A stretch of 7,263 bases of DNA from CAYUCJ01 sp049282265 (GTDB lineage Bacteria > Desulfobacterota > DSM-4660 > Desulfatiglandales > Desulfatiglandaceae). Below the pieces are notes generated by a model. It made no database searches. It was not told the DNA's origin and saw only the letters and a list, made by a program, of their open reading frames with translations. This document shows, in pieces, positions 1-4,772 of this stretch (position 1 is the first letter of the stretch; each line of letters starts with the position of its first letter). Position numbers and translations under genes: made by a program. The stretch covers positions 1 through 7,263 of the forward strand of contig JBAPTR010000047.1 in assembly GCA_049282265.1 (NCBI GenBank). Direction: 5' to 3'.

Positions 1-35
1 CTTCCTAAGGAGTCATCAACGTGCCCATGGATGGA

Positions 36-75
36 CTTTTTACGATTCCATCAAATTTGATGACTTCGTAAAAAG
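36..75. repeat. 40-nt palindrome, copy A of an interspersed repeat family
   Basis: The left arm (36-55) and right arm (56-75) are reverse complements at 17 of 20 positions, with the centre in TCAAATTTGA. The arms begin CTTTTTACGA and end TCGTAAAAAG. Related copies lie at 192-219 (27 of 28 matches to 33-60), at 3881-3902 (19 of 22 matches to 37-58), and around 7223-7263. The sequence shows a dispersed palindromic repeat of the REP or MITE size class. No protein that could move it is encoded in the window. Confidence 0.7.
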
Positions 76-83
76 GCATCATC

Positions 84-101
84 GTGCCCATGGACGGGCA
101 C
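84..101. repeat. Short hairpin GTGCCC-6nt-GGGCAC in the repeat family
   Basis: GTGCCC (84-89) and GGGCAC (96-101) form a perfect 6-bp stem around ATGGAC. The sequence CGTGCCCATGG also occurs at 20-30. A related palindrome with a GCCC/GGGC stem sits at 7222-7237. It adjoins copy A and appears to be part of the same repeat unit, since the unit at the far end has the same order of parts. Confidence 0.6.
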
Positions 102-103
102 GC

Positions 104-136
104 AAATCAATGGGGTGCAGCGCAACCATTTGATTT
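104..136. repeat. Imperfect hairpin AAATCAATGG / CCATTTGATTT
   Basis: AAATCAATGG (104-113) pairs with CCATTTGATTT (126-136) with one bulged base and a 12-nt loop. It has no T-run on either strand, so it is not a classical intrinsic terminator. It could stabilise the 3' end of the rplT transcript or be part of the repeat array; the sequence does not decide this. Confidence 0.45.
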
Positions 137-140
137 GTAA

Positions 141-170
141 GGAAAACGAAAATCACACTTTTCGGTTTCC
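141..170. repeat. 12-bp hairpin downstream of rplT
   Basis: GGAAAACGAAAA (141-152) and TTTTCGGTTTCC (159-170) form a 12-position stem with one mismatch and a 6-nt loop (TCACAC). On the minus strand it lies just after the candidate terminator at 177-200. It may be a second terminator-like or RNA-stabilising structure, although a good T-run is lacking. Confidence 0.45.
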
Positions 171-175
171 GTCAG

Positions 176-201
176 TAAAAAGTCCAGGGACGGACTTTTT
201 A
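176..201 (-). terminator. Candidate intrinsic terminator of the thrS-infC-rpmI-rplT operon
   Basis: TAAAAAGTCC (176-185) and GGACTTTTTA (192-201) are perfect reverse complements around a 6-nt loop. Read on the minus strand, the stem ends GGACTTTTTA, giving GTCC/GGAC pairs followed by five T residues, 39 nt after the rplT stop codon. The symmetry would allow action in both directions. The G+C part is only four pairs, and the right arm also belongs to repeat copy B, so the terminator role is an inference. Confidence 0.5.
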
Positions 202-219
202 CGGTTCCATCAAATTTGA
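192..219. repeat. Repeat copy B, direct repeat of 33-60
   Basis: These 28 bases match 33-60 at 27 positions, in the same orientation. The palindromic partner half seen in copy A is degenerate here (220-235), so the copy looks partly decayed. It lies 20 nt downstream of the rplT stop codon, and its first bases form one arm of the candidate terminator at 176-201. Confidence 0.7.
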
Positions 220-239
220 ATCGACTTCTGAAAAAATAT

Positions 240-587
240 TCAGGAATGGATCATACCGGCAAGCTGTGAAAACCCCGCAGGATCGTTGATTGCCATATGA
301 GCCAGAACCTTCCGATCCAATTCGATGCCGGCCTTGTGCAACCCGCCCATGAGCTGACCATATGAAATACCGTTTTCCCGGGCAGCTGCATTAATCCGAA
401 CAATCCACAATTTACGAAAATCCCTCTTTCGCTTCCTACGATCACGGTAAGCGTACATCCCGGCGCGATCGACAGCGATGGCGGCCGTTCTGAAAACCTT
501 GCTATGACCACCCTGAAATCCCTTTGCAGCCTTCAAAATCTTATTTCGTCGTCTCCTGGCCTTGAAGCCTCGTTTTACTCTTGGCAT
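240..587 (-). CDS. rplT: 50S ribosomal protein L20
   Basis: The 115-residue protein is L20, a 23S rRNA-binding protein needed early in large-subunit assembly and, in E. coli and Bacillus, an autogenous translational repressor of its own operon. It starts MPRVKRGFKARRRR, the very basic N-terminal tail that threads into the rRNA. The globular C-terminal half includes WIVRINAAARENGISY, as expected for the family. The length is close to the usual 117-120 residues. The ATG at 587 has an excellent Shine-Dalgarno, GAAGGAG, 7 nt upstream. It is the last gene of the block, 87 nt after rpmI, and hairpins with a candidate terminator follow it. Nothing in it is truncated or odd. Confidence 0.98.
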   Translation of the reverse strand: MPRVKRGFKARRRRNKILKAAKGFQGGHSKVFRTAAIAVDRAGMYAYRDRRKRKRDFRKLWIVRINAAARENGISYGQLMGGLHKAGIELDRKVLAHMAINDPAGFSQLAGMIHS

Positions 588-674
588 GGAAATCTCCTTC
601 AGTTTTTATGGAATCGCAAAAAATCCGGTTCTCGGCACTCTATACAAAGTCGTCAACGGTCAGAACCGCCCCAA

Positions 675-872
675 TCAAAGATAAGGCACCAACTTGGCAA
701 CTTGTTTCAGGTTGGTTGCATCCACCAATCCGGATTTTCTGAGGTTTCGTTTTCTTTTTGTGCTCTTTTTTGTTAGAATATGACTCGAATATGCCTTATT
801 CCGGACAACCTTTCCAGTCCCGGTTATCTTGAACCTTTTTGCAGCTCCCCGGTTTGTTTTCATTTTCGGCAT
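675..872 (-). CDS. rpmI: 50S ribosomal protein L35
   Basis: This 65-residue, strongly basic protein has the L35 pattern: MPKMKTNRGAAKRFK, then GTGKVVRNKAYSSHIL and a run of K/R residues. L35 is a small late-assembling protein of the large subunit. The length is typical (about 64-66). The ATG at 872 is preceded by AAAGGAG with 7-nt spacing, so the start is secure. It lies between infC and rplT in the standard order. The 290-nt gap upstream is unusually long and structured, and may hold the control element by which L20 regulates rpmI-rplT in other bacteria. Confidence 0.97.
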   Translation of the reverse strand: MPKMKTNRGAAKRFKITGTGKVVRNKAYSSHILTKKSTKRKRNLRKSGLVDATNLKQVAKLVPYL

Positions 873-1024
873 CTGTTTTCTCCTTTCACAAATACGCTTT
901 CACGCGGACCGTATGCTGAATGGTTACCGGTGGTTAATTTTTCTCATTCGAAAATATCAACAGCCCATATGGGATTCAAACACCACCATTGGGGCTTCAA
1001 GTTTCCTTCAGAATAAATGAACCA

Positions 1025-1042
1025 CCCACCGCAAGCAGTGGG
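1025..1042 (-). repeat. Hairpin in the rpmI leader
   Basis: CCCACCG (1025-1031) and CAGTGGG (1036-1042) form a 7-bp stem, one pair being G-T in the transcript, closed by a 4-nt loop. It lies about 150 nt upstream of the rpmI start and has no T-run behind it, so it is not a terminator. It may be one helix of a larger regulatory fold. Confidence 0.45.
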
Positions 1043-1116
1043 GGGTATGAAAAACAAAAACATAGAACGCCCTGAGACGTGGGAATTTTAACCCTTGCCT
1101 CCCTCGGGCGGGATCC

Positions 1117-1150
1117 AAAACAAAAGGACAACATGTCCTCCCCTAAGGGG
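1117..1150 (-). terminator. Weak tandem hairpin with T-rich tail after infC, possible partial terminator or attenuator
   Basis: On the minus strand, 14 nt after the infC stop, the palindrome CCCCTTAGGGG is followed by AGGACA-TGT-TGTCCT and then TTTTGTTTT. The second stem is only 6 bp, so full termination is doubtful. Stem plus T-tract is nevertheless the form of an intrinsic terminator. As it sits inside an operon whose next genes are ribosomal proteins, partial termination or regulated read-through is the more likely meaning. Confidence 0.4.
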
Positions 1151-1163
1151 CACAGCGGAAGAT

Positions 1164-1685
1164 CTAGGGCTTGGGCATCATCACCATGGTCATACTGTTT
1201 CTGCCCTCCTGTTTCGGCGGCTGCTCAACTGTCGCTTCATTCTGAATTTCTTCAGCGATCTTCTGGAGGAGTTCAAGACCGATTTCCTTGTGCGCCAACT
1301 CCCGTCCTCTGAAATAGACTGAAATCTTCACACGGTGCCCTCTTTCCAAGAATTTCCTGAGATTGTTCAACTTGAAATTCAGATCGTGTTCACCCGTGTG
1401 AGGACGCAGCTTGATTTCTTTCACCTGGAAGGTTCGGCTTTTTTTGCGCGTCTCCTGGATACGTTTGCTTGCCTCGTACTTGAATTTTCCATAATCCATA
1501 ATCCGGCAGACCGGCGGATCAGAATCAGGTGCCACCTCTACAAGATCAAAGCCTTCCTCTTTCGCCACCCTTAATGCCTGCTGCAACGGCAGGATTCCCA
1601 GTTGCTTTCCGTCAACAGAAATCAACCTCACGAGCCTGGCACGAATTGTCTCGTTGACATTAACGCGATTGGTTTTGTTGCCTAT
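1164..1685 (-). CDS. infC: Translation initiation factor IF-3, ATA start codon
   Basis: IF-3 binds the 30S subunit, keeps it apart from 50S and proofreads the start codon and initiator tRNA. From the ATA at 1685 the protein has 173 residues, a normal length. The N-domain opens with the conserved block NRVNVNETIRARLVRL. The signature RIMDYGKFKYEASK marks the end of the N-domain and linker, and a basic C-domain (KEIKLRPHTGEHD, RVKISVYFRGRE) follows. An ATG at 1736 would add 17 residues unlike the family that overlap thrS. The ATA instead sits 7 nt after AAAGGAGGT. A non-AUG start is the family's known autoregulatory device, because IF-3 itself discriminates against such starts. thrS ends 4 nt upstream, so the two genes are tightly coupled. 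Confidence 0.95.
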   Translation of the reverse strand: MGNKTNRVNVNETIRARLVRLISVDGKQLGILPLQQALRVAKEEGFDLVEVAPDSDPPVCRIMDYGKFKYEASKRIQETRKKSRTFQVKEIKLRPHTGEHDLNFKLNNLRKFLERGHRVKISVYFRGRELAHKEIGLELLQKIAEEIQNEATVEQPPKQEGRNSMTMVMMPKP

Positions 1686-1700
1686 GGTTCTACCTCCTTT
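1683..1700 (-). promoter_or_regulatory. infC ribosome binding site made by the thrS 3' end, with ATA start
   Basis: On the minus strand the sequence is AAAGGAGGTAGAACCATA. The last two sense codons of thrS (AGG AGG) and its TAG stop create a near-perfect Shine-Dalgarno. The ATA at 1685-1683 follows at 7-nt spacing from GGAGG's neighbouring T. This arrangement decides the infC start and suggests translational coupling to thrS. Confidence 0.85.
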
Positions 1701-3543
1701 GTCTGCAGTCCTTGTCAATCGTTCCAATAAATTCATCTGCGGTCATGAACGGCAGATTTTCACCGTTCCGCTGGCGTGGGGTCAGTCCCCCTTTTTCACT
1801 TTCCTTGTCCCCGATGATGAGCATGTAGGGGATTTTCTGGAGTTGAGCTTCCCTGACTTTCAAACCAAGTTTCTCATTTCTCAGGTCAGCCTTTACCCTG
1901 ATTCCTGCTTTTTTGAGTTCCTCAAACAGTGACTCCGCAAATGGGGTGTTCCGATCCGTCACGGTCAGAATGGTGGCCTGGACCGGGGCCAGCCAGACCG
2001 GGAAAGCCCCCGCGTAGTGCTCGATCAAGATGCCGATGAAACGCTCGATGGCACCCAGTATGGTCCGGTGCAGCATGGCGGGCCGGTGCTTTTGCCCGTC
2101 TTTGCCGATATACACCAGATTAAATCGTTCAGGGAGAGTGAAATCACACTGGATGGTCCCGCACTGCCATTTGCGTCCCAAGGCATCATTGAGCTTCACA
2201 TCTATCTTTGGCCCATAGAAAGCACCATCGCCTTCGTTAATTTCGTAAGGTAGACCGGTCTCATCCATGGCCTCGATCAGGGCCCTTGTGGCCACTTCCC
2301 AGTCTTCATCTGAACCGATGGACTTCTCCGGACGGGTGCTTACCTCCAGTTCATAGTCAAAGTTAAACACGTTCATCATGTCATGGACAAAATCGAGAAG
2401 GTCCTTTATTTCGCCGTTCAATTGATCCGGCGCGCAGATGAGATGGGCGTCATCCTGGGTGAACTCCCGCACCCGGAGCAGACCCTGCAGGACACCCGAA
2501 CGCTCATGCCGGTGCACCGTCCCCAATTCAAAATATCTCTTGGGGAGATCCCGGTAACTCCTGAGCTTCGATCCGAAAATGAACATATGCGAGAGGCAGT
2601 TCATGGGCTTGATGCCATACGACTGCTCATCGATCGTGGTGAAGTACATGTTTTCCCGGTAATTCTCAAAGTGGCCTGATTTTTTCCACAATTCAGTCTT
2701 GAGGAGTTCCGGTCCCCTCACCAGTTCATAGCCCCTCCTGAGATGCTCTTTGATTTCAAAATCTTCCAGTAAATACCGGAGCATCATGCCCTTGGGATGC
2801 CACACGATCATGCCCGCGCCGATTTCCTCGTGCGTGCTGAAAAGACCCAGTTGCGGTCCCAGTTTTGCGTGGTTCCTCTTCTTTGCCTCTTCCAGCTTCT
2901 GGAGATGGGACTTCATTGTCTTTCGATCGGAAAAGGCGACGCCATATATTCGACTCAGCATGGGTCTCTTTTCATCGCCCCTCCAGTAGGCCCCCGCCAC
3001 TTTTATGAGATGAAAGGCCTTTATGCGCCCGGTACTTGGAAGATGGGGTCCCCTGCAGAGGTCCGTAAAACTGCCATGGGTGTAAAGTGACACATTCTCT
3101 TCACCCAGATCGCGGATAAGCTCGACTTTGTAGTCTTCCCCCTGCTCTTGAAAATAATCCATGGCCTCCTGCGAGGACAGCTCTTTCCGTTCAAAGGGAA
3201 GGTTCTCCCGGACAATTTCCTTCATTTTCTCTTCGATTGCAGGGAGATCTTCCTCCCTGAATGGACGTTCAAAATCGAAGTCATAGTAGAAGCCGTCCTC
3301 TATAGCCGGCCCGATGGTGACCTTTACTCCGGGGAAGAGCTCCCTGACAGCCATGGCCATCACGTGGGACGTGCTGTGTCTCAATATCTCAAGGCCTTCA
3401 CCGGAATCGACATAAATGGGTTCGATCTCGGCCTCTTCTGCCAGGTCCGAACCCAGGTCCCGCGGGATTCCATCGACCTTTGCGGCGACGATTCGATCAA
3501 AGGACTTCACGCCTCTCTTTTCAAGGGCTTCCTTTACAGTCAA
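1690..3543 (-). CDS. thrS: Threonyl-tRNA synthetase
   Basis: This enzyme charges tRNA-Thr with threonine using ATP and clears mischarged Ser-tRNA. Residue numbers are from the TTG at 3543 (617 aa). A shortened TGS domain spans 1-45. The SAD editing domain (50-220) keeps both metal-type motifs, HSTSH (56-60) and CRGPH (163-167). The class II catalytic core (240-515) has Zn ligands C316, H367 and H492, motif 2 around RHERSG, FTQDDAH, and motif 3 in ILGAIERFIGILIEH. The anticodon-binding domain is 517-600. The loop at C316 reads MNCLSH instead of the common MNCPGH. The start is uncertain: the frame stays open upstream to about 3628 with TGS-like sequence but no ATG, GTG or TTG, and the Shine-Dalgarno before the TTG (GGTGA) is weak. 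Function is secure; the N-terminus is not. Confidence 0.97.
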   Translation of the reverse strand: MTVKEALEKRGVKSFDRIVAAKVDGIPRDLGSDLAEEAEIEPIYVDSGEGLEILRHSTSHVMAMAVRELFPGVKVTIGPAIEDGFYYDFDFERPFREEDLPAIEEKMKEIVRENLPFERKELSSQEAMDYFQEQGEDYKVELIRDLGEENVSLYTHGSFTDLCRGPHLPSTGRIKAFHLIKVAGAYWRGDEKRPMLSRIYGVAFSDRKTMKSHLQKLEEAKKRNHAKLGPQLGLFSTHEEIGAGMIVWHPKGMMLRYLLEDFEIKEHLRRGYELVRGPELLKTELWKKSGHFENYRENMYFTTIDEQSYGIKPMNCLSHMFIFGSKLRSYRDLPKRYFELGTVHRHERSGVLQGLLRVREFTQDDAHLICAPDQLNGEIKDLLDFVHDMMNVFNFDYELEVSTRPEKSIGSDEDWEVATRALIEAMDETGLPYEINEGDGAFYGPKIDVKLNDALGRKWQCGTIQCDFTLPERFNLVYIGKDGQKHRPAMLHRTILGAIERFIGILIEHYAGAFPVWLAPVQATILTVTDRNTPFAESLFEELKKAGIRVKADLRNEKLGLKVREAQLQKIPYMLIIGDKESEKGGLTPRQRNGENLPFMTADEFIGTIDKDCRQRR

Positions 3544-3705
3544 TTTTTCACCATTTTCGTTTTTTCTGCCACTGACCTTGAATGAAAACCTAACCCGTTG
3601 GTTTGGACTTTCAACGAAGTCGCTTTACTAAACGCGCTTAAAGAAGCGAATCTGAGTATCTTTTTCATGTGCTTTCTGATAGTGCACTTGGCAACCAACT
3701 CCGAC

Positions 3706-3787
3706 ATGGACGGTTATTTGGGGTTTACCCCTCCTGAACCCTATGCGCTTTCTACTGCGTACCGCTAAACCCCAACTAACCGTCCAT
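3706..3787. repeat. Large inverted repeat, 22-bp arms with 38-nt loop, in the thrS leader
   Basis: The left arm 3706-3727 starts ATGGACGGTTA and the right arm 3766-3787 ends TAACCGTCCAT. They are reverse complements at 21 of 22 positions, the exception being T at 3717 against C at 3776. The 38-nt loop contains AGGAGGGG on the minus strand but no open frame of note. No T-run follows in either direction, so this is not an intrinsic terminator. It lies about 160 nt upstream of the thrS start. It could be a small mobile repeat (MITE or REP-like) or a folded element in the thrS mRNA leader. Confidence 0.75.
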
Positions 3788-3880
3788 CCCCTCCGGCGTG
3801 CTTAGCAAGCATCTGAAAAAGATTGTCAGGTTCGGTTCCCATTCGTTGTTCATAGGCTGCCGTTTGCGGCATAAGTTGGT

Positions 3881-3902
3881 TTTTTACGAATCTATTAAAT
3901 TT
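3881..3902. repeat. Decayed copy of the TTTTTACGA repeat
   Basis: TTTTTACGAATCTATTAAAT and the next two T residues match 37-58 at 19 of 22 positions, in the same orientation. The partner half that would complete the palindrome is not recognisable, so this reads as an old or partial copy. A match this short in A+T-rich DNA could be chance, but the shared core TTTTTACGA and AAATTT spacing argue for relation. Confidence 0.45.
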
Positions 3903-3959
3903 GGTTCATCTATTTCATCTTGCGTACGATGTATCATGAATTGGTCTGAAATTGCTTAT

Positions 3960-3988
3960 TTTATATACAACAATACGGCGAAATGCAA
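3960..3988 (-). promoter_or_regulatory. Weak candidate promoter for the thrS operon
   Basis: On the minus strand TTGCAT (3988-3983) is followed after 17 nt by TATAAA (3965-3960). The -10 is good and the -35 keeps only TTG. It lies downstream of the tRNA terminator and upstream of thrS, the right place for an operon promoter, and implies a leader of about 400 nt. The local A+T richness makes chance matches likely. Confidence 0.25.
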
Positions 3989-4014
3989 GCGAAAAATAGT
4001 CTTTCCCATATGTT

Positions 4015-4044
4015 AAAAGGGGTCACGGCACCTTCCGCGACCCC
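4015..4044 (-). terminator. Intrinsic terminator of tRNA-Val
   Basis: On the minus strand GGGGTCGCGG (4044-4035) pairs with CCGTGACCCC (4028-4019) over ten pairs, one of them a G-T wobble. The loop is AAGGTG and TTTT follows (4018-4015). It begins 11 nt after the tRNA 3' end, a textbook rho-independent terminator. It separates the tRNA transcript from the thrS operon, which therefore needs its own promoter. Confidence 0.88.
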
Positions 4045-4054
4045 CGGTTTTTCC

Positions 4055-4129
4055 TGGTAGGCACGAAGAGATTTGAACTCTTGACTTCTACCGTGTCAGG
4101 GTAGCGCTCTCCCCCTGAGCTACGTGCCT
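4055..4129 (-). tRNA. tRNA-Val with anticodon GAC
   Basis: The 75-nt cloverleaf folds completely. The acceptor AGGCACG pairs with CGTGCCT. The D stem is GCTC/GAGC with a short 7-nt loop. The anticodon stem CTACC/GGTAG encloses the loop CTGACAC, giving anticodon GAC at 4097-4095. The variable loop has 5 nt and the T stem is AAGAG/CTCTT with loop TTCAAAT. Discriminator A and an encoded CCA end the gene. GAC reads the valine codons GUC and GUU. It stands alone between its own promoter and terminator. Confidence 0.97.
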
Positions 4130-4142
4130 TCAAAGATATTAA

Positions 4143-4171
4143 TTATTACCAACACATGGCGGAGTTGTCAA
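4143..4171 (-). promoter_or_regulatory. Sigma-70-type promoter of tRNA-Val
   Basis: On the minus strand a perfect -35 TTGACA (4171-4166) is followed after exactly 17 nt by -10 TAATAA (4148-4143). Transcription would start near 4136, a few bases before the mature tRNA 5' end at 4129. The strength fits a stable RNA gene. Confidence 0.87.
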
Positions 4172-4220
4172 GCCCCATTTCGTTAGCGTTCACCGGAATC
4201 CGTTCAAAAGACGTTTCCAT

Positions 4221-4763
4221 TCAGTCCTCTGGTGCGTATTCTCCCATTACCTTGAACCAATAGTGCATATAGTGCAGGCCCGAGGAAATGGTGAAAATAG
4301 CTGTTGCCCAAAATACGTAGATATTGAGGTGGAAAAAAAAGGGAAAATAGTCTTTGGACAAAACCATGAAGACCGTTCCCAGCTGCAGGCAAGTGGTCAC
4401 CTTGCTCAGAATAGAGGGCCGTATGGTAATATCCATCCTGTTGAGAAACAGTATGAGAACACCCAGGAGGATGAGGATGTCCCGGCTAATGGCCATCACC
4501 GTCAGCCACGGAGGAATATATTCCTTGATGGACAGTACCACAAAGGCGGTGACCAGCAGGATTTTATCAGCCAATGGATCCAGATAAGCCCCCATCTTGC
4601 TTTTCTGGTTAAACCACCTGGCAATGAGTCCGTCGGCGCCATCACTCAGCCCTGCAATAATGAAAACAATGAGTGCGGCACGAAAATCCCCGCGTATTGA
4701 ATAAATAACAAAGATGGGGGCGAGAATGATTCTGAGGCTGGTAATGAGATTCGGTAAAGTCAT
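4221..4763 (-). CDS. pgsA: CDP-alcohol phosphatidyltransferase, probably phosphatidylglycerophosphate synthase
   Basis: This 180-residue inner-membrane enzyme most likely joins CDP-diacylglycerol and glycerol-3-phosphate to give phosphatidylglycerophosphate, the first committed step to phosphatidylglycerol and cardiolipin. The class I motif is complete: D41-x2-D44-G45-x2-A48-R49-x8-G58-x3-D62-x3-D66. Hydrophobic segments lie near 10-22, 28-40, 68-80, 95-107 and 145-160. S120-K121-V-T-T and the start MTLPNLITSLRI fit PgsA. The length is normal. Other enzymes of the superfamily, such as a CDP-alcohol-type cardiolipin synthase, share the motif and cannot be fully excluded. It starts 9 nt after the preceding stop, so it is probably the last gene of a three-gene operon. 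The Shine-Dalgarno (TGGAATAG) is weak, pointing to translational coupling. Confidence 0.87.
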   Translation of the reverse strand: MTLPNLITSLRIILAPIFVIYSIRGDFRAALIVFIIAGLSDGADGLIARWFNQKSKMGAYLDPLADKILLVTAFVVLSIKEYIPPWLTVMAISRDILILLGVLILFLNRMDITIRPSILSKVTTCLQLGTVFMVLSKDYFPFFFHLNIYVFWATAIFTISSGLHYMHYWFKVMGEYAPED

Positions 4764-4772
4764 CTTGAGTTT

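Larger units (their letters stand above)
1..239. other. Gene-free region of hairpins and palindromic repeats downstream of rplT
   Basis: No convincing coding sequence lies here. The stretch is a chain of inverted repeats centred near 55, 92, 120, 155 and 188, plus a direct repeat (33-60 against 192-219). It follows the last gene of the thrS-infC-rpmI-rplT block, so it is the 3' region of that operon and probably carries its terminator. pheS/pheT, which follow rplT in E. coli, are not present. The individual elements are listed separately. Confidence 0.7.
873..1163 (-). promoter_or_regulatory. Structured 290-nt leader between infC and rpmI, possible ribosomal-protein control element
   Basis: No gene is seen here. 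Reading with transcription, the gap holds the palindrome CCCCTTAGGGG (1150-1140), a short hairpin with a T-rich tail (1139-1117), a 7-bp hairpin (1042-1025), the self-complementary CCCATATGGG near 970, and a hairpin with ATACG/CGTAT arms shortly before the rpmI Shine-Dalgarno. In E. coli and Bacillus, L20 represses this operon by binding structured mRNA. A similar role here is an inference from position and structure only. An internal promoter is also possible, but I could not identify one. Confidence 0.4.
3544..4014 (-). other. Gene-free leader region upstream of thrS
   Basis: These 470 nt between the tRNA-Val terminator and thrS contain no convincing gene. They hold a 22-bp inverted repeat (3706-3787), the hairpins TGCTT-AGC-AAGCA (3799-3811) and TGCCG-TTTG-CGGCA (3858-3871), a decayed repeat copy (3881-3902), and a fragment GGACTTTCAACGAAGTC (3605-3621) similar to the repeat at the right window end. 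The stretch near 3900-4014 is A+T-rich and may hold the operon promoter. E. coli thrS is autoregulated through tRNA-like operator structures; whether this leader does something similar cannot be told from sequence alone. Confidence 0.5.

Noticed and set aside
1..239. CRISPR array suggested by repeated blocks
   Set aside because: There are only two similar units, they are palindromic with no regular spacers, and no cas gene is present.
1164..1736. Longer infC from the ATG at 1736
   Set aside because: The extra 17 residues are thrS sequence in another frame, no Shine-Dalgarno precedes this ATG, and the family's N-terminus begins at the ATA.
3148..3585. 145-codon plus-strand open frame opposite thrS (also 4263-4700 opposite pgsA)
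   Set aside because: Both lie antisense to clear, well-conserved genes and show no domain pattern; they are mirror frames of those genes.
3706..3787. Integron attC site suggested by GTTA/TAAC in long inverted repeats
   Set aside because: attC reads RYYYAAC at its 5' end and GTTRRRY at its 3' end; here the order is reversed (GGTTA first, TAACC last). There is no integrase or cassette gene.
3765..3872. Minus-strand 35-codon frame starting MPQTAAYEQRMG in the thrS leader, a possible leader peptide
   Set aside because: There is no Shine-Dalgarno, it has few threonine codons (two, not clustered) as expected of a threonine attenuator, and it ends inside the inverted repeat. It is not supported as a regulatory peptide.
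3798..4016. Plus-strand open frame of 72 codons in the thrS leader
   Set aside because: It starts at GTG without a Shine-Dalgarno, crosses hairpins and a repeat fragment, shows no recognisable domain and runs to the edge of the tRNA terminator. It looks like chance in A+T-rich DNA.
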